NCBI GenBank assembly: GCA_038123735.1
Contig: JAYPAP010000002.1
Location: forward strand, 62,001-126,000
DNA: 64,000 nt
From: REDI01 sp038123735
GTDB lineage: Bacteria; Myxococcota_A; UBA796; GCA-2862545
Reading direction: 5' to 3'
Shown: piece by piece, positions 42,757 through 52,327 of the stretch
Position numbering within the stretch: position 1 is the first letter of the stretch
How the letters are laid out: every line of letters begins with the position of its first letter
The notes under the pieces: generated by a model
Told to the model about the DNA's origin: nothing
What the model saw: only the letters and a program-made list of their open reading frames with translations
The model's database searches: none
Made by a program: the position numbers and the translations under genes

Positions 42757-44423
42757 CTAGCCTTCGCAGTTCGGAAGCACGTCGTAGTAGATCTCGACGG
42801 TCGAGCCACCCGCAGGGATGAAGTCGTTGTCGAAGACGACGGAGTTCGAGGAGATATCGTACTCCCAACCCACGTTGACCCGGATACCATCGAGCTTGAC
42901 TTCGATGGTCTGAGGGACGGGCTGCCGGGTGAGCTCAAAGCTATCGTTGATAGCAACGGACTCAGTAGCGAGGTCTTCAAGGTTCTTCGCCCAGTCTGTA
43001 GCGCAGATGGAGAGGAACAGACCACCGGTCGCAACCGTGCCTTCGTAGTAGCCGGTGCCAGGAGAAGCGGAACCACAACCACTTGGGTAGTCACCAGCAA
43101 CCGCGTTGATAATCATATCTTCTGGGTCAGCCTTGAGGCTCTGGAAGAGGCTCACGTAGTACGACCAACTGTTGACGCTTTGCTCGGGCTCGTCCGAGAC
43201 GTGGACGATCGACAAGAAGGCGTCCGACCGGTAGAACTCGCTATTGCAGCCGCCGGCACCGATGTTCTTCGATGCGAGTGCCGCCTCAGCGATCATGAAT
43301 CCACGCTCCGTGTTGGAACCGTAAGGCTTCAAGCTCAAGTCTTGGTCAGCCATGGTCCGGAATGCATCGACAGCGGCCGACTCAGTGAAGGTTCCGTCGA
43401 TGTAGGGGTCAGGACCGGCCACACAGCCGTCATCACCCACGACAACCGCCGCGTGATAGTCAGCGTCGAGGCTGGCCAAGGTAGCCACGAAGACGTCGAA
43501 GTTGTTGATGACGTTCTCGTTGTTGTCGTACATCGAGCACGAGCGGTCCAGCGTGAACATGATGTCCGTTGCTGAGCGGATTGGCTGCTCAAAGATATCG
43601 AGGTTCTCATCGAACTTCGTGCCAGTACCGTCTGCATCGATAACCTTCTCTGGAAGGAAGGGGTCGTTGCTGTAGAAGGTCACGAAGGCATCATCTGCGA
43701 AGGTATCCAGAGGGAGATAATCAAGGTAGACATCAACCTTTGGACCGCCTTGAGCAGAATCATATGGAGAGATGGTGAATGGCAAGGAGCCGTTGGTGAG
43801 TGGATCGGTGTCTACCGAGAACTCACTCGCCGACGCGGTGAATGGCTCAACATCCGACACGAGAAGGTCGGCGTTGCCTTGGTTCGTGATGGTGAACACT
43901 TGGTTCTGCTCACACCCAATGTACGGAGCACCGTAGTCATACTCGCCAGGTGTGACGTCGATTTGAGGGGCGATACCCTGACCGACCAACCGAACGATCT
44001 CTTCCGGAGAATCCGGGTCGTTGCTCTTCACCTCAACCCGCGCGCTAAACTCGCCCGCCGTCTTCGGCTCGAATGAGACAGCAAAGGTTGCAGCCTCACN
44101 NNNNNNNNNTGGTCGAGGAGAACCTTGTCCAGGTTGGCGACCTTGAACACGCCTTCCGGCGCATTGCCGCCAATCGCGACTCCGAGGAGCTCCAGCGTTC
44201 CTTCACAGGTGTTGGACACCGTGACTACCCGCTCTTCTGGGACGAAGTCCGGATCGGCAATTTCGACGTTATCGAACTCAACCCGGCCCGGATTTACCTC
44301 GATACAGGCTTCCTTCACATTGTCGAGTGGGTCGACCTGGTCAGGACGAGGGTTAAACTCATTTTCGGAGCAAGCCGCAGCAATCAAAGCGGCTGGCACC
44401 AAGAGGGCGAGTGAGCGGTTCAT
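42757..44423 (-). CDS. lipoprotein with choice-of-anchor-D and von Willebrand A domains (paralogue 2, interrupted by an assembly gap)
   Basis: Paralogue of the protein at 31724-33307, about 550 residues. GGAGG precedes the ATG at 44423, and the signal ends in the lipobox IAAAC followed by SENEFNPRP (SENGFN in the paralogue). Two choice-of-anchor-D domains (VVTVSNTCEGTLELLGVAIG, VFTITNQGNADLLVSDVEPF) are followed by a VWA domain, DIMFTLDRSCSMYDN, whose MIDAS motif reads DxSCS where the paralogue has DxSGS, then LSIVHVSDEPEQSV and a similar final beta domain. Ten Ns at 44100-44109 break the frame; the downstream frame continues as EAATFAVSFEPKTAGEF, a normal anchor-domain strand. TTGAAA (44526-44521) with TACGCT 17 bases on could be its promoter. 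Confidence 0.87.
44100..44109. other. assembly gap (10 N) in VWA lipoprotein paralogue 2
   Basis: Flanks read LDKVLLD and EAATFAVSF on the minus strand, consistent with loss of only a few bases (for example a Pro-Gly pair). The ten Ns shift the frame. Confidence 0.8.
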
Positions 44424-44561
44424 AGTTCCTCCAGAACTCTGCAAACGAGACACAACGCGACACGGCAAACCGGTCGGACGTCCGTACTACGCTCCACAGC
44501 GTACCGGTGTGACAAGCCGCTTTCAACTTTTTTTCCGTCTGGATCCAGTGAACCGCTCCGC

Positions 44562-46553
44562 TTAGCGTACGACTTCACCGGGCTCGGCGTTTACCGTGAT
44601 TAAATCTACGACGGCTTTTTCTCCCGCCGCCAAGATCATTCCTTGACTCTGCACGCCTCGCAGNNNNNNNNNNGCCGGAGCGAGATTCGCCACGACCACC
44701 ACCCGCTTACCGACCAGATCTTCCGCCGCGAAGGCCGTAGCCAACCCGGCGACGACCTGGCGATGAGACGCCTCACCGATATCGACCTGGAGCACCAGGA
44801 GACGGTCGGCCTCCGGGTGCTTCTCGGCCGAAACCACAACCCCAACCCGAAGATTCAGTCTGGAAAACTCCTCATAGGTGATCTCGGGGGCCGGCTCGGG
44901 ACGACGCGCCTTCTTCTTTTTCGCCTTCTTCGGTGCAGGTGGGGGCGCTTCTTGGTCAAATAATGATGATATTGCCTCTGGAAGCTCTTTCATTCGCGGA
45001 AATAGTGGGTCGCCCTGATTCAACTGAGCCCCTGGATCCAACGCTGCCAGCCACGTAGTCACGCTCGTTGGATCCATGACCCCACGCTTCACGAAGGCTT
45101 CGCCAGCGGCCCTGCCTGCACCTAGTTTCTCCAACAGCTCCGTAGCTTTTTCTGGAATCACAGGGAGCAGGCACGCCGCCGCCTGGAAGCAGATCTCGAG
45201 TGTGGTTCGAAGGACCGTCTGAAGTCGCTCGGTATTGCCCTGCTTGTTCAGCGCCCACGGCTGCTGCGTATCGACGTATTTATTGCCCGCACGCACCAAG
45301 GCCAATACCGCAGGAATCCCTTGATGAAAGTCCATCTCATCGAAAGCAGCTCGACACTGTGCCAACGACTCAGCGGCCACCGCACGCACATCTTGCTCAG
45401 CCTCCGTCACGCTCTGGTATTCCGGGACGACTCCGCCCAACCAGTTGGTGGTCATCGACAACGCGCGGTGAGCAAGATTCCCTAGGTCATTCGCCAGATC
45501 TGAGTTTCTCCGCGTGAGGAACCCCTGGTACGAGAAGCTTCCATCAGCACCAAGCGACTTCTCGGATAGGAAGAAATATCGGGTCGCATCAGACCCAAAC
45601 TCATCAACCAAAAGGGAGATATCAATAGCATTTCCCTTCGATTTACTCATCTTGGCGCCTTCATCACTCGTCCACCAACCGTGCGCATACAGTCGGTCGG
45701 CGAGCGGCAACCCCATCGCCATCAACATCGTGGACCAGTACACCGAGTGGGTTGTCAGGATGTCTTTCCCGAGAAGCTGAGCCGTTGCCGGCCACCACTT
45801 CTGCCAATCTCCAGCCTGGCCAGCGTCGGGGTGGTATCCAACCCCGGTCAGGTAGTTGAGAAGCGCATCAAACCAGACGTAACAGACGTAATCCTCGTCG
45901 AATGGTAGCTCGATACCCCACGCCATCCGCGCTTTTGGACGACTGATACATAGGTCTCCAAGCGGCTGACGCAAAAACCCGAGCACCTCATTTTTTCGGG
46001 ATTCGGGAACGATGAAGTCGGGCTTTTCCGCGATGTGATCGAGGAGTTGCTGCTGGTAGTTCGACATCTTGAACCAATAGTTCGACTCTGTCAGACGCTG
46101 AAGCTCCGACGGATCATACTTGCCGGCCTCCACATCCTTGTCGGTCACGAAGATCTCATCACCCACGTGATACCAACCTTCATAATCGCGCTTTTCGATG
46201 AGGCCCTTGTCCCAGAAATCCGCGAGTACCGCTGCTACCCTCGACTTATGGTCCGGTTCCGTGGTTCGGATGAAGCGGTCGTAGGCGATATCGAGGCGCT
46301 CCCACATTTCTTTCCAGTGCACGACCAAGTCATCCACATGTGCTTGGGCCGAGAGTCCTCGCTTCTCAGCGGTCTGCATCACCTTTTGCCCGTGCTCATC
46401 CGTTCCGGTCAAGAAGAAGACATTCCTACCACAGATCCGGTGCCACCTCGCATAAGCATCAGCAAGGATGGTTGTGTATGCATGCCCGATGTGAGGCAAA
46501 CCATTGACGTAATAGATTGGGGTTGTCACGAAGACCGAGGATTGCTCAGGCAC
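44562..46553 (-). CDS. metG: methionyl-tRNA synthetase (with small assembly gap)
   Basis: Class I aminoacyl-tRNA synthetase, about 660 residues. The GTG at 46553 is the likely start, with GGAGG four bases upstream; an upstream ATG at 46604 adds unrelated residues. VTTPIYYVNGLPHIGHAY has the HIGH-type signature, TGTDEHGQK is next, and KMSKSKGN is the catalytic loop. The connective insertion (YEGWYHVGDEIFVTDKD) has no cysteine knuckles, so it is the zinc-free type. The C-terminus carries a tRNA-binding OB-fold of the Trbp111 type (FSRLNLRVGVVVSAEKHPEA). Ten Ns at 44664-44673 lie between NLAP and LRGVQSQGM. Confidence 0.96.
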   Translation of the reverse strand: MPEQSSVFVTTPIYYVNGLPHIGHAYTTILADAYARWHRICGRNVFFLTGTDEHGQKVMQTAEKRGLSAQAHVDDLVVHWKEMWERLDIAYDRFIRTTEPDHKSRVAAVLADFWDKGLIEKRDYEGWYHVGDEIFVTDKDVEAGKYDPSELQRLTESNYWFKMSNYQQQLLDHIAEKPDFIVPESRKNEVLGFLRQPLGDLCISRPKARMAWGIELPFDEDYVCYVWFDALLNYLTGVGYHPDAGQAGDWQKWWPATAQLLGKDILTTHSVYWSTMLMAMGLPLADRLYAHGWWTSDEGAKMSKSKGNAIDISLLVDEFGSDATRYFFLSEKSLGADGSFSYQGFLTRRNSDLANDLGNLAHRALSMTTNWLGGVVPEYQSVTEAEQDVRAVAAESLAQCRAAFDEMDFHQGIPAVLALVRAGNKYVDTQQPWALNKQGNTERLQTVLRTTLEICFQAAACLLPVIPEKATELLEKLGAGRAAGEAFVKRGVMDPTSVTTWLAALDPGAQLNQGDPLFPRMKELPEAISSLFDQEAPPPAPKKAKKKKARRPEPAPEITYEEFSRLNLRVGVVVSAEKHPEADRLLVLQVDIGEASHRQVVAGLATAFAAEDLVGKRVVVVANLAPXXXXLRGVQSQGMILAAGEKAVVDLITVNAEPGEVVR
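44664..44673. other. assembly gap (10 N) in metG
   Basis: Family members have two residues (typically Ala/Val and Lys) between NLAP and LRG. The flanks already supply GC and CTG, so about four bases are missing. By chance ten Ns keep the frame. Confidence 0.85.
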
Positions 46554-46639
46554 GGTTCCTCCACATGCGGGCCTCGTATCCTCCGCAGTTACCCAGGCAA
46601 GCATTGCCTGGTCCGCTCACAAGGTTAGGCGCCGCCACT

Positions 46640-47527
46640 ATGATTCATGCCCTCGGCTACAGCACCAATGATTTTGACGCCGCCCGGCCGGGTCGCCTTT
46701 GCCGCGGCCGAGAGCGCTGGATTGAGCCCATCGAGATGGATGGCCCCCAGCCGATGTACCGGCTGGTGATCACCGGAGCCCAATTCACAGATGACTCGGC
46801 GCGTGATGCGCTCCGGGGAATTCCACACTCCAATATTGGAGTAGGGGAGCTTATCGCCGCTCTCTTCCAGGGTTGCTCGTTGTTGGCCTTCATGGAAGAC
46901 GGCCATCCCGCCGATATTCCAGACGAAGCCGATGGGGTGGAGGTCTACCTCGGTCACCGCGCGGGTGGTCTTGTCGAAGAACCCATGGTTCGGTGGCACA
47001 AGCCTCTGTCCTCGGCTGAGGAGATCCTGGCGCTCTTCGACGGAGATGCCGAAGCGGCGAAGTGCCGCGGTCTCCTCATCATGAATGAAGGCCAAGATGT
47101 CGACGAAAACCTGCTCCAGTCCTTGTTCCTGTTCTCAGGCATGAGCACGCTCGACTCACCGCCCGCCGTGTACCAACCCTCGGCGATCCCCGAGCTACTC
47201 GAGACCGTCCAAGCGGTCATTGTCATTCATCGCGACAAGCATGGTCCCGCACTCGGAATCTACACCCTTGAGCCGTTGGAGAAGCAGGCTGAACTGGCGG
47301 CGGTCTGCGAGCGCCATGATTCCCTACTCGTGGACTTTGCGATTCCACCGATGCTCGCCCGATGGGACCGAGCATTGTCCGATATGCGAACGAAATGGAT
47401 GGCCGAGCGCGACGATGAGTTTCCGGTGCCTCCAGCTCCCGAACCCAGTCACTGGGAACGCGGCCGGCGCGACCGTCGCAAAGCGAAAGCCGCTCCCGAA
47501 GCGGAAGCTACACCCGCTGAAGAATAA
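46640..47527 (+). CDS. conserved-looking protein of unknown function
   Basis: A 295-residue soluble protein that I do not recognise. It starts MIHALGYSTNDFDAARPGRL; earlier in-frame codons run antisense to metG and have no ribosome binding site, and even the ATG at 46640 has only a weak one. The middle has alternating strands and helices (IPHSNIGVGELIAALFQGCS, VIVIHRDKHGPALGIYTLEP). The last 60 residues are charged and basic (WERGRRDRRKAKA) and end in an Ala/Glu-rich tail, perhaps disordered. It is divergent from metG and abuts, with no gap, the convergent membrane-protein gene. Confidence 0.75.
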   Translation: MIHALGYSTNDFDAARPGRLCRGRERWIEPIEMDGPQPMYRLVITGAQFTDDSARDALRGIPHSNIGVGELIAALFQGCSLLAFMEDGHPADIPDEADGVEVYLGHRAGGLVEEPMVRWHKPLSSAEEILALFDGDAEAAKCRGLLIMNEGQDVDENLLQSLFLFSGMSTLDSPPAVYQPSAIPELLETVQAVIVIHRDKHGPALGIYTLEPLEKQAELAAVCERHDSLLVDFAIPPMLARWDRALSDMRTKWMAERDDEFPVPPAPEPSHWERGRRDRRKAKAAPEAEATPAEE

Positions 47528-48802
47528 TCAGCGCTGGAACTGCATCGGCACGTAGGGCTTACCCGCCCCAAGTTGCGCTGTACCACCGATATTCGAGGCA
47601 CTCGCCCCAGCACCCTTGAACACGATATCCGGGTTGTCAGAGCCTTTGAGGTATAGGCTCTTCTTTGCCGAATTGTACCGTCCAGAAACGGCATATCGAG
47701 TGCCATCTACCGCGATGGTCCCGCTGACTCGGTCGCCGTTTTGCCTGAGTTGCGCGCTCGCCGAGCTTCCACCCACTGTCCCGCTCCACGATCCCGCAAA
47801 CATCCCAGTGGGCTTAGGCGGTTCCGGTGCCGGGGTAGGTGCCGGAGGGTCGGGCGTTGGCGTGACCGCCGGGGGTGCACCGCCGCTGAGATCTGAGATG
47901 CTCACCCCGCCCCCTGGCGGATTAGGTGCTGGCGGCTTGTCGGCAGTCTTGGGTTTTGCCGCGGGCGCAGATGGACGAGCACGCTCCTTCGACGTTGACT
48001 TGGCCACGTTTTGGGGTGCTGTTTGGCTTGCAGCCGGCGCATCTGACGGCGCTTCGGGTGCGTCATCCGCACGAACGATGGTGGTTTTTTGTACCGGGAC
48101 CGGGCTGGCTTCAGGTGGCGGCGCCTGCTCGACCTGCGCGACCGTCTGAGCAAACGGATCGGGGAAAACACCACCCGCCCACAGGCCGATCACGAGCACA
48201 GGGGCGCCGAGCACAAAGAGGCCAAGCATGGCTGCAACTACGAATAGACCTCGCCCTTTTGGCTTCTTTCGCCCCAGGGAGCTCTGGGGAACCTCCACAT
48301 CCTTGCGGACCCCTTGACGGAGGCTACCGAGAATATCCGGGTCATGACCCCCTCGCTTTTCGCGAGGAACAACCCTGGCCATTGATGGCGCACTGGGTAC
48401 GCTCGCCGTATCAAAGGCCGACTCATGCACGACCTCTGACTGACCTGGGCCGCTCGCCGCACCGGAGATGAATTCACCTGAGCTACGAATCTCCGGCGTA
48501 CCCCGCCTCGGGCGACCAGCCACCGGTGGGCGACTGGCAGCTCGAGTCCGAACGGCTGATGGGGCGCGCTGTCTGCGCATCGCAGACGGCCCCTGCGAGA
48601 CCCGTTGCCGCAATTGCTGCTGATTCTTCAGCAAAAACAGGGCTTCTTGGCCAAACCGGTCCGAGTTGCGTACCCGGCCCGCCCACTGGATGCGCCGCTC
48701 AAGCGCTTGCGGCAACGACTCGCCTTCGCGAGGCTGAAGGTAGCTCGCAAAGTCCTGATGACGCACCGATTTCAAAAACTGCTCGAACTCTCTCTCATCC
48801 AT
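47528..48802 (-). CDS. single-pass membrane protein with Pro-rich periplasmic linker
   Basis: A 424-residue bitopic protein. A short conserved-looking cytoplasmic head (MDEREFEQFLKSVRHQDFAS) is followed by a Ser/Pro/Arg-rich disordered stretch to residue 185, one membrane helix at about 190-212 (GLFVVAAMLGLFVLGAPVLV), then 130 residues of Pro/Ala-rich linker (PTPDPPAPTPAPEPPKPTG). The C-terminal 80 residues form a small beta domain (MFAGSWSGTVGGSSASAQLR, VSGTIAVDGTRYAVSGRYN), of the kind seen in exported lipocalin-like domains. TonB- or SPOR-like span of the envelope is possible. The 36 bases between this gene's start and the aat stop suggest a shared transcript with aat. Confidence 0.78.
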   Translation of the reverse strand: MDEREFEQFLKSVRHQDFASYLQPREGESLPQALERRIQWAGRVRNSDRFGQEALFLLKNQQQLRQRVSQGPSAMRRQRAPSAVRTRAASRPPVAGRPRRGTPEIRSSGEFISGAASGPGQSEVVHESAFDTASVPSAPSMARVVPREKRGGHDPDILGSLRQGVRKDVEVPQSSLGRKKPKGRGLFVVAAMLGLFVLGAPVLVIGLWAGGVFPDPFAQTVAQVEQAPPPEASPVPVQKTTIVRADDAPEAPSDAPAASQTAPQNVAKSTSKERARPSAPAAKPKTADKPPAPNPPGGGVSISDLSGGAPPAVTPTPDPPAPTPAPEPPKPTGMFAGSWSGTVGGSSASAQLRQNGDRVSGTIAVDGTRYAVSGRYNSAKKSLYLKGSDNPDIVFKGAGASASNIGGTAQLGAGKPYVPMQFQR

Positions 48803-48838
48803 CGAGCCTGCACTCCGTGGGAACCGTGCGAAAGCATA

Positions 48839-49552
48839 TCAAAAAACGCCGGTCTGTGTTCGCTCCATCGGCTGACCCCACGAGCCAATCCTCCCCGGCA
48901 GACCGCATAAGGCCCCCGACCGCGTCAGGAACTCATCCCGCGGGAGAAGTCGCGCGCCAAAGCGCTCCAAGTGCGGGGTGTGCATTTGGCAATCGACTAG
49001 CTCAAAACCCCATTGTTGGAGGTCTTCGACCAGGTGCACGAAGGCGATCTTCGATGCGTCTGAGGCCCGGGCAAACATGGACTCTCCATAAAACATGCGC
49101 CCGACAGCCACGCCATACAGGCCCCCTACGAGCGCGCCATTCTCATCCCAAGCTTCTACCGAATGCGCATGCCCGGCTCCGTGCAATTCGCAGTAGGCAT
49201 CGACCATCTCGGTGGTAATCCACGTCCCGTCCTGACCGGGACGTGGCACCTGAGCACACGCGATCACCACATCTTGGAACGCTGTGTCGTAGGTGATGGC
49301 GTAGGGCGCTTGCCGGATTCGCTTCCGGAGGCTCCGTCCAACATGGAGGTCGCCTACGTCCAGACACATCCTCGGATCGGGCGACCACCACAAAATGGGC
49401 TGTCCAGGCCCATACCACGGAAAAATCCCCGTCCGATAGGCCAGCATGAGACGGTCAATGGAGAGGTCGCCTCCGACCGCGAGGAGACCGCTGTGGTCGG
49501 CCAAGCGCGGATCTGGAAACTGGAGACGGGGCGGCAGTTGGTAAACAGGCAT
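48839..49552 (-). CDS. aat: leucyl/phenylalanyl-tRNA--protein transferase
   Basis: Transfers Leu or Phe from aminoacyl-tRNA to proteins with N-terminal Arg or Lys, marking them for ClpS/ClpAP degradation (N-end rule). 237 residues, normal size. Conserved blocks are FPDPRLADHSGLLAVGGDLS, AYRTGIFPWYGPGQPILWWS, GTWITTEMVDAYCELHGAGH, SVEAW, GGLYGVAVGRMFYGESMFAR, and FELVDCQMHTPHLERFGA. It lies three bases downstream of the lipoprotein gene stop on the same strand, and no separate promoter is visible. Confidence 0.96.
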   Translation of the reverse strand: MPVYQLPPRLQFPDPRLADHSGLLAVGGDLSIDRLMLAYRTGIFPWYGPGQPILWWSPDPRMCLDVGDLHVGRSLRKRIRQAPYAITYDTAFQDVVIACAQVPRPGQDGTWITTEMVDAYCELHGAGHAHSVEAWDENGALVGGLYGVAVGRMFYGESMFARASDASKIAFVHLVEDLQQWGFELVDCQMHTPHLERFGARLLPRDEFLTRSGALCGLPGRIGSWGQPMERTQTGVF

Positions 49553-49555
49553 TGA

Positions 49556-50203
49556 TTACCTTTTAGCATTCCCTCGCGTCTTTCGATACGTACGCCTCAT
49601 CACCCATACCAAAACTATCAGCCCGGCCACCGCGAAAACGAGGGACATCCCGCCCTGCTGAATCACCTGAATGATCATGGGCGACGCCTCTTTTCCAATG
49701 ACGACCTCTGGAGTTTCCTCACCGGACGCCGCCTCTACACGCAGCTGGACACTGGACTGGCGCCCGTCCGATGTGGACAGGAACGGCGCAGCCACATCGA
49801 GAACCCAGCGACCGACCTCCACGCGCTGAGGACGAATCACCCAGTTTGCACCATCTTCTTCCAGAATCGTGAGTCGTACTCCAGTCAACTCGCGGTCGGC
49901 GAGCTGGCGGAGTGAGTGGCCCCAACGGGCAATTTCGGCCTGCAAGGATCCCAGATCGGGCAGTGAAGCCTGAGCGACCCACGTCTTTGGATCGTCACTC
50001 CACACCGAGACCGTCCCATCGGGCGTAGCACTCACAAGATCACGAACGGTCTCCGAAACTCCGGCTGGTGCGGGCTCGTCTAAAACCACAGTTACGCGGT
50101 ATGCAACCGGCCCATCGACCACACGCTTGAGCACATGGTGCACGGACTCCACACAGCCCGTGCATACGAGAGCGAGGACAACAACCATCAACGCCTGACG
50201 CAT
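49556..50203 (-). CDS. lipoprotein with C-terminal membrane helix
   Basis: A 215-residue protein with an N-terminal lipobox (MRQALMVVVLALVCTGC) and a C-terminal membrane helix at about residues 180-203 followed by a basic tail (MRRTYRKTRGNAKR). This lipid-plus-helix layout with an alpha/beta middle (YRVTVVLDEPAPAGVSETVR) recalls YscJ/PrgK-type ring proteins of secretion systems, but the similarity is in layout only, and no other secretion genes are nearby. The ATG overlaps the previous stop (TGATG). Unknown function. Confidence 0.75.
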   Translation of the reverse strand: MRQALMVVVLALVCTGCVESVHHVLKRVVDGPVAYRVTVVLDEPAPAGVSETVRDLVSATPDGTVSVWSDDPKTWVAQASLPDLGSLQAEIARWGHSLRQLADRELTGVRLTILEEDGANWVIRPQRVEVGRWVLDVAAPFLSTSDGRQSSVQLRVEAASGEETPEVVIGKEASPMIIQVIQQGGMSLVFAVAGLIVLVWVMRRTYRKTRGNAKR

Positions 50204-50763
50204 CACAGCACTCCGGGAATCAGTCGCGCTCGGTCCTTCATGGCGTTCCACCAATCGGGATCGGCGCGTAGAACGCGCTCTTCGGTGCGAATTCGGACGA
50301 AGAGCACCCCAGCATTGACGAGGGTGAGCGCAACCATCGATATCCACGCGCCGTGTATCGCCGGAAGCGCCGCGATCTCAAGAATGACGACCAAGTAGTT
50401 TGGATGCCGAATAAAGCGATATGGACCCGTTGTTACCACCCGCTCAGGTCGGACCACCTTGACGTTCCACGACCGACCGATCGTGCGTAGTGTCCAGATT
50501 CGAAGCAGTGTTGCGAGCGCGAAGACCCCCAGCGCCACCGCCCCAACCGCGACCGACACCGGGCGCTCAAGCAACACCACCTCCGCGAGCGGCGCGACCA
50601 CTAAACCGGCATGCAACACCGCCATCCACGGAAAGAGCCAGGGCTCTGCGATGAGACGGTCCCGGTCCTCCCGAAGTCGACGTTGACTGACCAGGAGCTC
50701 GATGAGGCGCATCCCCCCGGTCATCGCGAGCAAGAGTACGAAAACGACGAACCAGACTGTCAT
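50203..50763 (-). CDS. isoprenylcysteine carboxyl methyltransferase family protein
   Basis: A 186-residue integral membrane methyltransferase with about five helices. The ICMT/PEMT signature is in the C-terminal half: VVRPERVVTTGPYRFIRHPN followed by YLVVILEIAALPAIHG, and EERVLRADPDWWNAM. SAM-dependent methylation of a lipid or of a prenylated or modified cysteine is typical; bacterial substrates are mostly unknown. The ATG at 50763 has GGAGG upstream; the frame extends 45 codons further without coding character. The next gene overlaps by one base. It is divergent from the sulfatase-like gene with only 16 bases between starts. Confidence 0.85.
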   Translation of the reverse strand: MTVWFVVFVLLLAMTGGMRLIELLVSQRRLREDRDRLIAEPWLFPWMAVLHAGLVVAPLAEVVLLERPVSVAVGAVALGVFALATLLRIWTLRTIGRSWNVKVVRPERVVTTGPYRFIRHPNYLVVILEIAALPAIHGAWISMVALTLVNAGVLFVRIRTEERVLRADPDWWNAMKDRARLIPGVL

Positions 50764-50779
50764 CCCGCATCCCTCCGCG

Positions 50780-52228
50780 ATGTCGTTATACGACGCACCC
50801 GAGGTGCATATCCTGACCATCCTGACCCTGGTGCTCGCACTTTTCCTACCCGCGGCGGCCAGTGACAACACCCAACCTAATATCTTGCTTATCTCCATGG
50901 ATACGACAAGGGCGGATGCACTGTCGTGTTATGGTTCACCCCCCGATATTCCCCGCGCACTGCCGCCCACTACCCCTGTTCTAGATGGGATTGCTGCCCG
51001 AGGAAGCCGATTCACTTCGTTCTACGCTCACGCGCCAACGACCCTCTCAAGCCATGCCTCCATGCTGACCGGTCTCGATCCCCACGCGCACGGCGTCGTC
51101 CGGAATGGATTCCCTCTGAGTCCTGACCTGGACACGCTTCCTGAGGCCCTACAGCGCGCTGGCTACCGAACGATTGGCATCATCGGCTCAAGCGCCCTTA
51201 GCGCCGATATGGGCCTTTCACAGGGCTTTGATGTCTACGACGACCGTCTCACCGAGCGACAGAGTATTCAGTACGAGGACCGCGCTGAACACGTCGTCCA
51301 CCGCACCATTCAGGCGCTTTCGACTGCGACGACGACCCAGCCCACATTCCTCTTCGTCCACTTCTTCGACCCCCACGGACCCTTTTCAGCGCCCCAGCCA
51401 TTTACAGATCGCTGGGTTGACCCAGACTATTCGGGGAGGTTTGCTGGGTCTGGCTTCGTACGACGACAGGCCGTACGCGCACTACGAAACGGGGATCTGA
51501 CCTCCGCTGACCGGGATTACATCGCCAGCCGCTACCTCGCTGAGGTCAGCTACGTAGATGCCGAAATTGGCCGTCTACTGGCGTATTTAGATGCGCAGGG
51601 GTTCTTGCAGCATGCCGTGGTCATCGTCACGGCGGACCACGGTGAGACCCTGTCCGAGCACCCAAAACACGCTTGGTCACACGGTTTCGACGTCGACACG
51701 GGCGCGACCCGGGTCCCGCTGATCATCGCCCCGTTTGGAATGTCCCTCGGGATCGACCGCGTGGTACGCCGAACTTATGGAATGCGTGACTTAGCACCTG
51801 CTATCGCTAGAATTGCCAAGCTCTCCTGGGCGCAAGAGCGAGCGCACCTCTGGCAGGCCCTCCGAGCAGGGCCGGTCTGGGATCGGGAGGGCTGGCCCTC
51901 GCACCCCACCCATCTCGTCCTTCAAGAGGCTACAGCGCCCCGCAAGGACGACCCGGTCCATGGCTGGAATAATCTGGACAATCGACGCGGAATACGTCTC
52001 GGCGAGCATGTGGGGACGGCACGAAACACGGGTGCGCCCCTTCGGATGCTCCAGGGTGACGCAGCGTTTGGGCCCCTCTTGCGGCGCCTTCTCGGCGAGT
52101 GGGATCGCAGCGCCCCTCCTTACCGCGCCCCCAACATGCGTCCAGACACCGAACGCGCCCTGGAAGCCCTGGGATATATGCAGCCCCAGCCTGGGGGCAC
52201 GTTGGGCACGGTCGACGAGGAAAAATAA
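50780..52228 (+). CDS. sulfatase-like hydrolase (alkaline phosphatase superfamily)
   Basis: An exported 482-residue enzyme. A hydrophobic signal (ILTILTLVLALFLPAAA) is followed by the metal motif NILLISMDTTRADALSCYG, the nucleophile region APTTLSSHASMLTGL, and VVIVTADHGETLSEH with a late HGFD. The nucleophile position has Thr and no C/S-x-P-x-R sulfatase signature, so formylglycine maturation is unlikely; phosphoesterase or phosphotransferase activity is as likely as sulfatase. The start is uncertain: ATG at 50780 is 16 bases from the divergent methyltransferase start and lacks a ribosome binding site; GTG at 50804 is an alternative. Confidence 0.85.
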   Translation: MSLYDAPEVHILTILTLVLALFLPAAASDNTQPNILLISMDTTRADALSCYGSPPDIPRALPPTTPVLDGIAARGSRFTSFYAHAPTTLSSHASMLTGLDPHAHGVVRNGFPLSPDLDTLPEALQRAGYRTIGIIGSSALSADMGLSQGFDVYDDRLTERQSIQYEDRAEHVVHRTIQALSTATTTQPTFLFVHFFDPHGPFSAPQPFTDRWVDPDYSGRFAGSGFVRRQAVRALRNGDLTSADRDYIASRYLAEVSYVDAEIGRLLAYLDAQGFLQHAVVIVTADHGETLSEHPKHAWSHGFDVDTGATRVPLIIAPFGMSLGIDRVVRRTYGMRDLAPAIARIAKLSWAQERAHLWQALRAGPVWDREGWPSHPTHLVLQEATAPRKDDPVHGWNNLDNRRGIRLGEHVGTARNTGAPLRMLQGDAAFGPLLRRLLGEWDRSAPPYRAPNMRPDTERALEALGYMQPQPGGTLGTVDEEK

Positions 52229-52327
52229 ATTTTTCCAGGTTCAGGCGTCTGTAATTGAAGTGACAGTTTCACTCCAGCCTGTGGATAACCTGTGGGTGAG
52301 TCTGAGGATGACTATGGAATGTCCGGG

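Noticed and set aside
42736..43575. 279-codon plus-strand open frame over VWA paralogue 2
   Set aside because: Antisense shadow of a gene with clear domains; no start signals.
49556..50203. YscJ/PrgK-type secretion ring protein
   Set aside because: Only the lipobox plus C-terminal helix layout matches; no ring-building motif and no secretion genes nearby, so it is annotated as unknown.
52280..52288. TGTGGATAA, an exact match to the E. coli DnaA box, with a similar TGTGGGTGA next to it
   Set aside because: Only one good box, no dnaA/dnaN genes and no AT-rich unwinding region; a chance match is more likely than an origin.
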